Positions 35,631 through 47,411 of a stretch of DNA of 64,000 nt are shown here, piece after piece. Under the pieces are notes generated by a model, which was not told where the DNA came from, did not search any database, and saw nothing but the letters and a program-made list of their open reading frames with translations. Within the stretch, counting starts at the first letter, position 1. Each line of letters opens with the position of its first letter. The DNA comes from Phlebiopsis flavidoalba (taxonomy: Eukaryota > Basidiomycota > Agaricomycetes > Polyporales > Phanerochaetaceae). Position numbers and translations under genes: made by a program. Location: contig JAOCPU010000084.1 of NCBI GenBank assembly GCA_035772785.1, positions 1 through 64,000 on the forward strand. Direction: 5' to 3'.

Positions 35631-36256
35631 AATCCTTACAATGCACACCTGCCGCCAGTGCTGAGGGGAGGGAGGATGGTATAGAGAGGGCGGAGGTGCT
35701 GAGGAGGCAAGATATGGCGGGGATAGCGCGCTGTAGTCTTGAAAGCGCGCTAAGTGCCTTGAACTGTAAAATCCCCACAAGGACTGTCAATTTGCAAGTG
35801 TCAGCTAGCTGCGACATGGCCTGATTCTTGACAGGAGCCCCAGCCAAACAACACTGATGGGGGGATGCATCAGCCTCACAAATTGATGGTCTTGGATTTA
35901 CAGTTCAAATATTCCAAACAACGCCTAACATAGACGAGAGGGTGGGAGGGCACTTGCGAGCGCTCAGATCACGGACGCCCGGCGCCAGCCGGTACCCGAT
36001 TTCGGGACCAGGTGCGGGGGACCATAAATCTACCCGCTTTGTGGGGTACCGTAGTGGTAAATGGCGCCAATCATACCATCAATCCTACGCAAGAAGGAGT
36101 CGTGACGCGTGACATCCGGTCGAAAAAACTACAGTATGGCGTTTACGTGGATTCTCTGTCGGAATTCGCCGGTCCGCATCTATCCCGCATTGTGCGCTCT
36201 TTGTCAGTACATATAGTACCGCACCTACTTGTGTCCGTCCCATCTACAGTCTACCA
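35631..36256. other. Upstream region of the PP2C gene
   Basis: No gene is visible. GC content rises here, and this is where the transposon island gives way to host genes. The last 200 bases before 36,257 must carry the promoter of the phosphatase gene; no clear TATA box was found. Confidence 0.4.
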
Positions 36257-38395
36257 ATGAAGGTACACAAACGCTTCTACTCTGCCATTCCACGACCTCT
36301 GGCCACCTCTGGGGCTTCTACTCAGGTCTCGACGCCGGCTGTGCGAGTGCGTTTCTAACTCGTAAACTGTCGCCTCCTCGTCGCGCTCGCTCCACAGCGC
36401 ACCTCAGTCGCTGCCATTTCCTTTCGATGCTCCTCCCCCTCCTCCGCCGTCAAGCACAAGACTGGGCTCTGGTAACTATGTGATTACGTCGCGCCTCGCT
36501 GCGGAAGCCAAGCTTGAAGTCGAAAATCACTCTAACCCGGGCCAGTCGAACCCACCACAACAGTCTCAGCATACAGGACCTCTACCCTACTCGCTCGTCT
36601 TCATCACCAGCATCACCCCAATCCTCCTTCTACACTAATCCTGTATCTCCCTACTCGCTTTTCTATCCCTACGGCCACATTTTGGTACTTCCTCACACGA
36701 TGAAGCGGTCGACTGTAACTCTGAAACAGCCCCACCCGTCGAAACGTCAAAAGGACGCGGTACCACCTGGATGTAGGCGCATATGGCATACCTAAACACT
36801 CTCGTAATCCTCGAGCGGCTGGCCGAGGTGGCCACATGAGCACTCCGTTTGCTCCAAATCATGCGTTACAAGACGGGAGTCAGGCTGTTCAAGTAGGTGA
36901 AGACGCGTATTTCATCCGGAGGAATGCGATGGGCATTGCTGATTGGTGTGGAGGGTGGGCAAAAGCAAGAGGCTCAGGTGTGTACCTCGCGTTTTTTTGG
37001 GATAGGAAGCGAACCTGAACTTGAGCGTGGGGAAAGTGCGGGGAGAGGGCGCAAGCCCAAGTGCATTGTTTGCAAACCGGCTCATGCATTACTGCTGTGA
37101 AGAAGTCTTCCCCGGCAAAGACCCACACAGGTTATACGAAGCTAGGTATATGGTGGTTGATGCAATTTTCTCATCCCATACTTAAGACGACACCTTATCA
37201 GCCTCGACGACACGGACTATGGGTGTCATGAACACAGAGCTTGAGGATACGATAGAAGAGCTTGCAGACGGCCTCGACGTACTGATGGTGCTGGAGCGAG
37301 CTTACGACAAAACGCTGAAGGCTCACGTCGTCTCACCGTCTACCGGCGATGCCACTACGTCCCCACCCAGCCACAATGAACACAGACGAGAACTTTTCCC
37401 CCGCCTCATCACCCCTGCACACATCTCCATCTCCACAATCACGCCCCCGCAGCGCAAACTCACCCATCCCTGACGGTCTCCCACCTACAGACCATTCGCC
37501 TACACCAAAACCCCTTCGAGAGGGCTCTTCGACCGCATTACTCGCGATCCTTGATCATGCCCCCGCTCCGAGCCCGAAAAACACCTCTAACCGGCGCCTC
37601 TGCTTCCGCGGCAGCTCCGACAAGCCGAGTCCACGCACACCCCGACAACAGACCGTGGCTGGCGCGCGTCCTGCGCGTCGCCCACCTCGGAGACTGCATG
37701 GCGATGCTCATTCGAGGAGACGACATCTATTGGCGGGACCGAGGAAATGTGGTGGGACGTGAGTTTCCTCTCCCTGTCTCACTCTCTCACCGTCCCCGTC
37801 TCCTGTCCAATCGATATTGAAAATCGAAAATCACATGCTGACATCTGCTTGACAGTTCAATACCCCTGTGCAGCTCGGCCCCTGCGCGAGTTCTACTACG
37901 ACAGCACGCCACGAGACGCGCAGGTGTTCACCGTGCCCGTCCAAGCGGACGATATCCTCGTGCTCGGGTCGGATGGCCTCACAGACAATTTGGGGACGAG
38001 GACATTCTCGACGAGGTGCTGCGCTTCCGGCACTCGTTTATGGCCACGCCAGTCGCACCGTTTGCCATCGTGAGCGCAAGCAGTGTCCTTCGGCGGACCA
38101 CGCTTGCGGGAATGCTCAGTGAGGCGCTATGCTCACGCGCCCGTTGCGTGAGCGAGCGCCGCGGCACAAAGAGCCCTCGCACGCTCGGCAGGTTGCGCAG
38201 ACGGACGCCGATGATGGGAGATCCCCTTTGCCACGCCGCGCGCGAGAGCATGGCCGGTGGTTTGACGGCGGAAAGCCAGATGGTGCGTTTCTCTGCCGTT
38301 GTCTTGTACCGGCTGACAGATGGCTCATTTGTATGCGGTATCCAGATATCTGCGTCCTCGTTGCTGTCGTGTCCCCTTCCGAACCTGTGTCATAA
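36257..38395 (+). CDS. PP2C-family protein phosphatase (PTC7-like)
   Basis: A metal-dependent Ser/Thr phosphatase, by family often mitochondrial. The start MKVHKRFYSAIPRPLATSG suits a mitochondrial targeting peptide. Introns with good GT-AG ends are visible (for example a 61-base one beginning GTGCGT inside 36,340-36,410). Motifs in order: GEDAYFIRRNAMGIAD (about 36,900-36,945), GASPSALFANRLMHYCC, EGSSTALLAILDH (37,520), RVAHLGDCMAMLIRG (37,675, GDS/GDC motif), VPVQADDILVLGSDGLTDNL (37,935-37,990, catalytic DG) and GGKPD/DICVLVAVVSP near the end. Single-base breaks occur near 37,735, 37,880 and 37,990, and DG is replaced by DW at 36,941. These look like read errors. TAA at 38,393-38,395. Confidence 0.85.
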
Positions 38396-39269
38396 AACGC
38401 CCCCATTCAAAATCTTCTTCCTCTCATCTATCCTTATACACATACTTTATCCGTGGACATCCCTATACTCTGTATCTTATGCACCTGTACACATCCTTTT
38501 CACCTCATTCATACACTTGTACACACCGTCCCATGCACAAAGCAACACTCATCGTCTTCTACTTCTTGTATCACATCTTTCTATGCACTCATTGTACCTA
38601 GCACCAGCCCCTCACGGATGGAATCAACGGAATGTACATCACGATTGATGTTTGGAATTGCGGTCACGACAATTTACAGGCCACAGATAAGTCTACGATA
38701 GCATTACGCGAGCCAAATCGAAGCAGAAGCGATCTCCAGCGAGGTGATTCCACGGTACATGCGAACAAGATGCGAGCACAAGCGTCCTACAAGCGAACGG
38801 TAATTACAGCAACAAGAGCACGAGACACAGCGATACAGCAACGAGAGCGCGAAAGCGATACACAGCAAGGGACGCAAGCAGAGAATTGCAAGGTTTCAAA
38901 TGACTGCAGTCCAGATCCACGGAGAGCACAAACACAACACAGTCGGCACAGCAAGTGGAGAACACAAAGCAAGTCCAGGTCTGGCAGATCCCCGCCGCAG
39001 GCAGATCCCGGCGGAATGGGGATAGAAGCACGGTGGAAAGGTAGTAAGTGAGAGATAGCTAGCCGAGGGCCACGAGACGAGGGGATGTGCACTGCTTGGA
39101 GAGGGTGGATCAGCCCTGATCGAATAGAGTTGGTCTGGAGCCAGGCGGCGGCGTATGTCCATCTCCATCCGGGAAAAGGAAGCACACCACAAGCATGAGA
39201 CGTATTTGCGGAAAGGCAGAAGGTTGGTTGGATAGCCGAGTCCGCACGTCCAACTTGAGGATTAATGTG
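38396..39269. other. Intergenic region, nothing recognised
   Basis: Between the phosphatase and the convergent Rua1-like gene. It starts with a C/T-rich ACACC/TACAC stretch (38,420-38,560). The plus-strand frame 38,632-39,051 is polar and low in hydrophobics with no family resemblance, so it is not called as a gene. Confidence 0.4.
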
Positions 39270-41735
39270 CTAGCGAGCATAGAGTGGGCGACAAGAATAT
39301 TGCGATCCGGGCTTAGGCGTCAACGAACACATTGCACACTCGCCCTCGATGGTCGAGCCTTGATGACATGCTGCTGCATGCTTCCACCAAAATATCTCTT
39401 TAACCTGTATAGCACCCAATCAGCACACATTCTCAACCTTCCGCCGTCCTTCATTGGCTAGTCAACTCGCGCTCGCACGCGGACAAACCCCTTGCCCACC
39501 GCCCGCACCCTCTCTCCGCAAGGTATCGGCCGAAGCACGCACCTTGACGTCCACATCCTTCACGCCCTCGACGTTGACCCATGACCGACAGCGGTGGCAC
39601 CGGCCCTGCTCGACGATTGTCTTCTCGTTTTTGCCCGCATTCGCTCGCGTTATGCGCCGGAAGGCCGTCGGAGGTGAAAACGGCGCTCCGGCGGGGGAAA
39701 TACCTTAGCGGACGTTAGCAATGACTCTCAGTGGAATATGCATGGACAAACCGTGATAGTATTGCATGTGATAGCTGCAGAAAGATTAGCTTTGTACATG
39801 AAGATATACACCAAGTAGACTCTACGGGTCCGTGTTAGCTCGACCGACGCGACAAGAATGATGAACGGAGGCAACACACCACTTGAAGGCACTGAACTTC
39901 ATACTTTGCCATACCTTCTTTCCCTCTATCTCCTCCGCGTTCAGGTGGTTCGGCGCATATAGGGCACATGCCGACCTGATACACGTCGACGCCAAATTGG
40001 GTTGAAAGTTTCCGGCCACATGGTCACTAGGTGGATCGAACGGATGTGATGATGCAGACGTACCTTAGTCGGGCCCCTTCCTTTAACCCATCTAGGTGTA
40101 TACAAGTCTGTCTTGCTTTTTGGTGGGTTCGGGGTCGCACCTTGCACTTCCCTATCCGACATGTTATGCCTGACAACATCAGTCTGTCTACACTCAAAGA
40201 GTTCGGAGAAGATCCAGACGTACGATTGCGGTAGCCAAAACTTCCTGTAGAACAGAGAAAAGTCCGAGCGGATATGTACTGAAGGCGGAAACGTTCTGTG
40301 CGGGAGGATCTCATCGTTTGAAGTGGATATATGCGCCTCACTTCCCCGTTTTATCGCCTTGCTTTTCGTCTCGGTCGTCTTTAACAATCGCGAACTTCTC
40401 TTCTGGTGCCCGCCTGACTCGCTTCCATTTGTTTGCAGAAGCCTTTGGCTCAAAATCGTCATCGTCGTCGTCGTCGTCGTCGTCGGACCTCGCGCGTCTT
40501 CTCTTCCTCGCGTGCACAACAAATGGTCTGTCCGCGCCAGTCCTTCGTCTCGTCTTTGGCGGCTGGGTAAGAAGTCGTCTTTGCTCCATTCGGTTCCTGA
40601 TGCACCGAATGGGGGCAGAAGGGGACACACTTGGCTCACGCGGGTGGTCTTTCCCTTTTGCTTCGCAGCTCGCTTGAGTGGAGACGGAGAGCTGGAGGAA
40701 AGCGACGAGAGTGGCGAGAGCATGGCAACGGATGTTTGGGATGATGGGAAAGGAATATGCGAAGTACGTGGAAGCAGGCGTTTCGGGTGGAGAGGAGGAT
40801 AATGGTACATTGGTATACTGGGATGGATGTCAGACGAATACTACGCTGTCAGGTCGAAACGCGCTTACTGAAGGTGAGTAAGTAGCGGGAGAGTAATTAG
40901 TGCAGGATATATCTTCAGTGTTGTTTGAAGCTTTGTCAGTAGGCAGAGCAACATAGCGAGGGCGCGTGCGAGTGCGTCCGGGGCGAGCAATAGCGGGCCT
41001 TGTTGGAACACCTTCAGGAGGTGGCAGCCGGAGCGTTATGCGGGGGCGGATTTCAGGAGATGGATTATGAGACCGCTCAAAGGTGCCTTCAATTCAGAAC
41101 AAGCGAGTAAGACTCCCGTACCCGGCAGCGCAAAAAGAAGAAAGCTCACTGTGAGGAGAATCTTGCACAGAATCTAAGAGAGCAGGCAAGGCCTCTCGTT
41201 CAGGATGTAGTAGCTTGAGCCTCTTTTCTTCTTCGCGAACCACAGGCGATATGTCGCCCGAAGATGGATATTGCAGCTCACAATTACGAGGTGAGAGAAA
41301 ATGGGGCGTGGGAGATGAAAATAAATGAGACGACAAATCGAGAACGTCAACTTTGGTGTTAAGATACGGCTTTGAAGTCAGCAGACATCTGGACGGCGTT
41401 GTAGGCGGTGGTGTCGGCGCAAAAGTGGACTGTGACTGTGAGAGTCCATGGGAGGCTGTAGATGATCCAGCAGACCCGTAGGAATAGAGGGCAATGGACT
41501 TGTAAGGGGATAGCCGACCAGGGGAGCTCACGGGAGAGGTTGCAAGATGAAGGAGAGTATCCGCCGCGCAGAGGGTGCGAAAGGACGGGCGTTCGAGGAG
41601 GTCAGGATAGACAGGGCGAGGATGGCGGGGGAGAGGAGTGGGAGACTCGTAGGGGTCGATGCGGGGGAAGAGGACGGGCGAGGGCCGTCGGTCAAGGGGG
41701 CGGCGCTGCTCTGGGGTCGACGGGGGATTCATCAT
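39270..41735 (-). CDS. Rua1-like transcription regulator (DUF4451)
   Basis: A nuclear regulator with the C-terminal domain named after Ustilago Rua1. The C-terminal exons are clear on the minus strand: DLYTPRWVKGRGPTK (40,080), then GMCPICAEPPERGG and KKVWQSMKFSAFK (39,890-39,975), a short exon YHMQYYHG (about 39,745), PFSPPTAFRRITRANAGKN, GRCHRCRSWVNVEGVKDVDV (39,545-39,605), and the last exon KEIFWWKHAAACHQGSTIEG, stop at 39,270. CPIC, H..H and CHRC look zinc-binding. Upstream come an Asp run coded by GAC repeats (40,460-40,490) and a Ser/Pro-rich N-terminus starting MMNPPSTPEQRRP at 41,735. Joining N- and C-terminal halves is inference; the middle introns are not all resolved, and a separate upstream gene is possible. 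Confidence 0.8.
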
Positions 41736-41923
41736 CGCATGAGAGACAGAAAATGAGAGACGGGCTTACGAGGTGTATATATGCGCCTATAGCTACTTGA
41801 CAGCCAAAGCGGGAACAGAGAAGCGCGTTGTTTGCGCGTTGTTTGTGCGCCACGTGGCATCTCATGGCATCCCCGACCCCGAGCACGCCAGCTGCAATCC
41901 GCCGTCACGACCATACCCTTATA
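41736..41923. promoter_or_regulatory. Shared divergent promoter (Rua1-like / p24)
   Basis: The 188 bases separate two divergent start codons. A TATATAT at 41,776-41,782 lies 41 bases upstream of the minus-strand ATG and is the only TATA-like box. No element for the plus-strand gene is obvious. Confidence 0.5.
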
Positions 41924-42823
41924 ATGCTTCCGATACCGCTCCTGTTCGCTTCGGCCCTTGCCTTCAACAAACTCTGGATTGCTCCGGTGGCGCGCGACAG
42001 CACTTACGACCGCCATTGCGGCGAACGAACGACTATGCTTTTACGCCGATGTTGACAAGGCGGGCGAGAAGCTCGGCGTACGCCCCTCCGTTGCCTCCTG
42101 ATTATCCGTTAACAATTCTTCTAGTTCTACTTTGCTGTAGGCACGCCACCATTCACGCAGACATTCGCCTGACATTCACATAGGTTCAATCTGGGGGCTC
42201 TTTTGACATCGACTTCGAAGTCCGGGACCCGAATGACAAAGTGCTCCTTGACGGACAGCGCGAGCGGCAGGGCGACTACGTCCTCACGGCGAACACACCC
42301 GGAGAATACGCGTTCTGCTTTGAGAACGATATGAGCACGCTCACCGAGAAGCTTGTCGACTTCGATATCATGGTTGAGAGCGAACCCCGTCGCGAGCCAC
42401 CTGCGCGCACGACACAAATCAGCGAGCAGGACAACCGCGCTTGAGGAGAGCATATTCAGGCTTAACGGCATGCTGCTCAACATCAAACGTACCCAGAAAT
42501 AGTACGTCCTCGCCAGTCTGATTGATTATAGTGGCTTACCCATCCGTGATAGCTTCCACACGCGCGAAAACAGGGGTTTCGATATTGTCAAACACACCAT
42601 GAAGTACGTTCACACTGTTTAATACCTTCCTCCTTACACTAACATACTCCTGCCAGCTCCCTCTTCTGGGTACGCGCTGTCCTCGAATGCATGGGTATCA
42701 TTGGCATGGCAGTGTGAGTTCCTACTTCACTTCGGCGCCCTCCGATCCTCATCTCCGCATAGCCTGCAAGTCTACATTCTGCAAACCTTCTTCACAAAAA
42801 CTGGCAGACGTTACAAAGTATGA
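41924..42823 (+). CDS. p24 (emp24/gp25L) family cargo receptor
   Basis: A type I membrane protein of ER-Golgi COPI/COPII vesicles that helps select cargo. It starts MLPIPLLFASALA (signal peptide). The GOLD domain follows: ANERLCFYADVDKAGEKLG (42,010-42,066), FYFA joined over an intron to VQSGGSFDIDFEVRDPNDK (42,184 on), TANTPGEYAFCFENDMST with the conserved cysteines, then a coiled-coil neck (LEESIFRLNGMLLNIKRTQK), a membrane span near VLECMGIIGMAVLQVYILQT, and the short tail GRRYKV with TGA at 42,821-42,823. At least five introns are visible. Length (about 210 residues) fits. A one-base frame break lies between the signal peptide and 42,010. Confidence 0.88.
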
Positions 42824-43095
42824 GCTCTTGTGTTACGCCCCCTCTTATTGCATCAGTTACGATACACCGGATGGTACGCCTTGCCTCCCTTAGTCTTCGA
42901 GTGTCGGCTGACGGAGCGCAGTAGTATATGTCTCGCATTTGCTTTCGTTAAAACTGCATGTTATTCACTGTGTGAACTCTCCAATTGCCTTTTTGTGAAA
43001 TGGTACATTGTATTCAAGGTATTATTCATATTCTCCCTCGTCGTGTTGCGGATATCCATCTCCTCGTCTACGGTCGACAAGAGCGAGACGGGATC
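42824..43095. other. Convergent 3' region
   Basis: About 270 bases between the p24 stop and the aldehyde dehydrogenase stop on the other strand. No gene; it should contain both 3' UTRs. Confidence 0.5.
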
Positions 43096-45216
43096 CTAGG
43101 CAGTCTTGATCTTCATGTGCACACTCTTTGCAACGCGTGAGTTGGTCGTAAACCTATACCAGGCGTCAGCTTGTAATAAGGGGGACTAGTTGACGAAGAT
43201 CTGCTCACCAAATTTGCTCAAGCTTACACCTCGCCCAGAGTTCTTTACGCCGGTCCACGCGAGCGCAGGGTCCAGGACATCGCATCTACACATGCTCCAT
43301 GAGCGATTTCCGATATCACCGTTCCAGAGTAGACGCCCGGTTCAAGAATACCGTTCCCGTCTGGACCTCGTCTGCAAAGCGCAGGAAGACACTCTCACTG
43401 TCTGCGTTAGCGGCAGCGTTCGTCCACACAGACGCGGTGAGCCCGTATGGCGAGTCATTCATCAGCGCGAGTGCTTCATCGTCTGAAGATACCTGTAATC
43501 TCGATGGTGAGCCGCTAGATAAGACGAAGGACGACACAGGACCTACGGATTGGATACCGACAATGGGACCAAAGGTCTCCTCCTACAAAGGTCATCAGAT
43601 GGGCGAATTTCAGTATGGTATAGGTAGCGGACCATCATAACGTCCATTGCTACGAGATCATGAGTTGCGGTCACAAACCACAGTGAGAAGGGCACGTACA
43701 GTGGTTGACATTAACCAGAACCTGAGGCGCGACAAATGCCGTGCCCCTACACAAGCTCAGTACGACGTCCAAACAAGAGTGTGTGGCAGGTTGCTCACGC
43801 CTTAGCAGCAGGGAACAACTCCGCTGGGAGGAGCGCCTTTGCGCCCTTCTTCACTGTTTTCCGCATCATTGCCATTGCTCAGCGCATTACAGAGAAGCGA
43901 CGTACGGGCATCGTCAATCTGTGTGCGGATACGGTCTGCACTCGCAACGCTGACGACGGGGGCCAAGGTTGGTGTTGGTGTCCGTGGGGTCGCCGAGACG
44001 GTACTGTTTCGCGAGTTCGACGAACTTGGCGACGAAAGGCTCAAAGATGGATTGGTCAACATATATGCGCTGGTATCTGATGAGTATAGTGCGTTGGTGT
44101 ATAAAAGGCTACTGACGGACCTCAATGGAGCAAACAGCTTTGGCCGGAGTTTGAAGAATGCACCTAGAAGCGCGTCAGTACATTTTTTCCTCTGGGGAAC
44201 GTATAAGAAAAGATTACCGTCCACAAGCTCGGCGATAGTGTAGTCCAAATCTGCATCTGCACGAACATATGCGGGGTCCTTTCCCCCAACTACAAGACGC
44301 GCTCGATAAGCGAATCTCACAACTGAGAGGACCTAAGGCACAAACCTCAAGTCCAACGCCCTTAAAGCCATCGACAGCAACCGCGCTCTTCTCTACAGCC
44401 TTCCCGCCAGCAACACTGCCCGTGAACGACACGAAGTCGACCTCGGGGTGCTGCACAGCCTGGGCTGTAAGTTCAGGCGTCAGGTGAAGCACCTGGATTG
44501 CGTCCGCGGGGACCCCTGCGCTCACAAGAGCCGCCGCAAAACGTTCGCCAGTAAGGGGGGTCTGAGGGGACGGCTTAATGATGACGCTGTTGCCAGCAAC
44601 GAGCGCAGGGAGAACTGAGTTGATCGAGACGAGGTACGGGTAGCTACGTGCGGCATTCAGTTATTGGGAGGGGAGAGGGGCAAAGGGTAACATACTTCCA
44701 AGGTGCGATTACGAGCACAACACCGAGGGGCGTGCGCTTGATGTACCGCTTGAAACCTGGCTTGTCGGTGTCGGCGAGAGATACATCTGCGAGCGAGCTC
44801 TCGGCGATGGAGAGCATGTAGTCGGCGCGGTCAAGGAAGCCGCGGACTTCGCCTGGGACCTGCGAGACAGGGCTGTGTTCGAAGGTAAATATGTCGTGCA
44901 TTATGTAAGGGCAGGAAGCTTGACATACCGACCCATCTGCATTGTCAGCTCAAGGGCACCTCATCCGCGGTCTTCTTAAACTCTTCCTACAGGCTTCCAT
45001 GAGCTACATGTACTCCTTAAGAGTAAGTCAACGTGCAATGAATCGTCTCCCAATTTCTATCCTTTCCTTCAGAGGGACCTTTGCCCACTCCTTCTGCGCT
45101 TTCTTGCTCTTTACGATCGCCTCATCGACCGCCTGCTTGCTTGGGTACGTCCTGCTCACGAGCGGCTTCTGGCTATGAGGGCTGATCGTCGTCTGAACCT
45201 CGCTGGAGAACTGCAT
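43096..45216 (-). CDS. NAD(P)-dependent aldehyde dehydrogenase
   Basis: Oxidises an aldehyde to the acid with NAD(P); the substrate cannot be told. It starts MQFSSEVQTTISPHSQKPLV (45,216). Next come VKSKKAQKEWAKVPLKERIE, the cofactor/entry motif KRTPLGVVLVIAPWKY (44,700), FVSFTGSVAGGKAV (44,420), GGKDPAYVRADADLDYT (44,260-44,290), the catalytic cysteine region FFNSGQSCCSIERIYV (44,090-44,170), APVVSVASADRIRTQIDDA, EALALMNDSPYGLTASVWT (43,430), TGTVFLNRA, and the end KSVHMKIKTA with TAG at 43,096. The catalytic region reads correctly only if one extra base is allowed in each of two short runs near 44,135 and 44,150. Several short introns. Confidence 0.9.
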
Positions 45217-45495
45217 GGTCGTGGTCGTGGTCTGAGTTTGCCTGCGACGCGATCCGTGCGATAAGTGACTTATTATCGCTGGTCAGCTAATTACTCGCGC
45301 GGGACGAAGTCATTCCAATGGTGGCGTTCCCAGATGAAATCGGGTCATGAGCGGAGATCTCCGGACACCGATCTTTGCAAACTTGAGTTGCCCCCTGGCG
45401 CTTGACCGCCAGTCGGAATATCCCCTTCTGCCTCGCCGTCCGCGTTATACTCTTCCTTTCGTCCCAAAGTTATCTGTAAAACAGACGCAATTAAA
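45217..45495. promoter_or_regulatory. Divergent intergenic region (ALDH / GAR1)
   Basis: 279 bases between two divergent ATGs, so it must hold both promoters. No TATA box or known operator was recognised. Confidence 0.35.
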
Positions 45496-46373
45496 ATGAG
45501 TCGCGGTGGTCGAGGATTCGGTGGTGGACGTGGCGGTGAGTTACGCATAGGCAGTCTGGCGAAAGCGGCACTTACGAGCTTGTGGAATAATTGCAGGCGG
45601 ACGAGGAGGTTTCGGTGGTGGTCGTGGCGGCTTCCAGCAACGGGACATGGGTCCCCCAGAAACTGTACTCGGTATGTTTCTCTTTCTTGCTGCTCTTCCT
45701 TTGCTCATGTCCTACCCTACAGAAATGGGCTCCTTCGTCCACGCTGTCGAAGACGAGATGCTTTGCCAGTCCCTGATGCCGGACAAAGTCCCTCACTTCA
45801 ACGCTCCTATCTACCTTCAGAACAAGAAGCGTGATTGGAAAGGTTGACGAAATTCTCGGACCCATCAACGAGGTCTACTTCAGGCGTCAAGATGGGCGAC
45901 GGCATGGTCGCGAACTCATTTAAGAAGGGCGACAAGGTGTATATCAGCGGCGAGAAGCTCCTACCCATCGAGCGATTCCTGCCAAAAACCAAAAGTTGTT
46001 GGGGGTGCGTTTCTTCCTACCATCGAACAGGAAACTCTACTCACACATAGCATTCAACAGGTGTCACAAGTACGTCCAACGCGGGCTCTTTTTTACTTCC
46101 TCTGCTCATTGAATGTTTAACTCTGCAGAAAGAGGGCCGTGGGTTGGCCGTGGTGGCCGTGGTGGTGCTGGCGGTCGTGGCGGTCGTGGCGGCCCACCAG
46201 GGCGAGGAGGGCGTGGTGGCTCAGGGTTTGGTCGGGGCGGTCCACGGGGTGGAGGTCGTGGAGGAGGTGGATTCGGTCGGGGCGCACCGAGAGGTGGACC
46301 TCGTGGTCGCGGCGGATTCGGCGGCGGATTTGGTGGTGGCAGAGGCGGAAGGGGTGGCTTCCGTGGCTCATAG
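45496..46373 (+). CDS. GAR1: H/ACA snoRNP subunit GAR1
   Basis: A nucleolar protein of the H/ACA complex that pseudouridylates rRNA. Exons: 45,496-45,535 ([13 protein letters not shown]), 45,597-45,671, 45,723 onward, and a last exon from about 46,130. The N-terminal GAR region is followed by the core [73 protein letters not shown], then a long C-terminal RGG/GGFGRG domain (46,140-46,370) ending RGGFRGS. This two-GAR-domain layout is diagnostic. Extra bases near 45,832, 45,884 and 45,987 break the frame. Stop at 46,371-46,373, 178 bases from the convergent Mis14 stop. Confidence 0.93.
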
Positions 46374-46551
46374 TTTGTGTTCGTACGTTTATTGCATCTT
46401 TTTATCCTGCTCCATCTTGCACTCCTCCACAAGACTACATGGTTGGAGCCCAAAGGCAGGCGAGTCAATATGAAACTACAATACAGGAGGTATGCGTGTA
46501 AGGCTACATGCTGTGGTATATGGAAAGTTCCCGAAGATGTCGTAACTGGGT

Positions 46552-47411
46552 CTATGGTTTCAATGCTTTGATTTCGGTCGTGACCACCTTGAGCCTCTCG
46601 GAGCGTTCGTGCTGAAGGCGCACACTCTGGCGGAGACATTAAGAAACTTTGGTACGAGCAGGGTAGGACATTTGGCCACATACCTGCTGTAATTCGTCCC
46701 ACCATGGCGAATGTCTTCCTTGTGGTCACTTCCACGGATTGATATGTCCCGTCCGGCACTGCGATAGCCCTAAGTGAATGGACACTCTCCCGAATCCATA
46801 GCACTCACGATCCGGTTCTTCTTCTCCTTCCAGCAATTCAACTGCTTCATACTCCTCTTTCTCCATTTCATCAAACAGCTTGCTGTGTCTCGAGTAGCTC
46901 CTTCATGAGTCTATGTACTTCTCGAGGCTTCTCTCTCCTTTTCCGCGCAATCTCGCCATTCCATTGTAGCTGCTGGTCAGACAGGGACCAGATATGTCGG
47001 TCAAGGCCTTCGTCGAAGGGCTCTATACCTTCTACGCATTGAGTAAGCAAGCTGGGGCATAGGAGCGAACGATAGAAGGAGGTTCGCTGACCTTGTTCCT
47101 CGGCGTTGAGATCCTCGAAATTCCTGCCGTTGACTCTCAAGTTCGGCTTGCACATCTCGAATGCTCTCTCATCCACGACCTGTGTACCCCGTTAATCATT
47201 GCTAGCCAGCGTACATGGCAGTTAGTAAGCTACCTTCTCCATTGCAGCTCGCAGCCGTTCCTTGTCTTCCTTCGAACGCCCCTTTGTGCGCGCGTCGAGC
47301 TGAGCGTAGGCCGCATCTGCGTACGACTTCTTGATACGTTTGTTTTTTTTCCCAGTCATAAAGGTTATCAACAGAGATACGAGGGACATCTTCACGATCT
47401 GCTGCTTCCAT
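46552..47411 (-). CDS. MIS14: Kinetochore protein Mis14/NSL1
   Basis: A subunit of the Mis12/MIND complex that links centromere chromatin to microtubule-binding kinetochore parts. Exon 1 (47,234-47,411) starts MEAADREDVPRISVDNLYDW. A homopolymer A run (47,341-47,349 on the plus strand) shifts the frame, after which SYADAAYAQLDARTKG continues. Exon 2 (47,092-47,179): VVDERAFEMCKPNLRVNGRN. Exon 3 from 47,038: EPFDEGLDRHIWSLSDQQLQ, WNGEIARKRREKPREVHRLM, KLFDEMEKEEYEAVELLEGE. The last exons end ERSERLKVVTTEIKALKP with TAG at 46,552. The W-x-EIARKRR motif followed by acidic helices is typical of Mis14. About 220 residues, mostly helical. Confidence 0.8.

Noticed and set aside
36257..38395. Calling the PP2C gene a pseudogene
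   Set aside because: The breaks are single-base and of the same kind as in essential neighbours such as mago and GAR1, so read error is the better explanation.
41462..41800. Plus-strand Gly/Arg-rich frame
   Set aside because: Antisense to the N-terminal Ser/Pro-rich exon of the Rua1-like gene, no family similarity.
46106..46804. Long minus-strand Pro-rich frame ([11 protein letters not shown] type)
   Set aside because: It is the reverse reading of the GAR1 RGG domain; the lower part overlaps Mis14 in the wrong frame.
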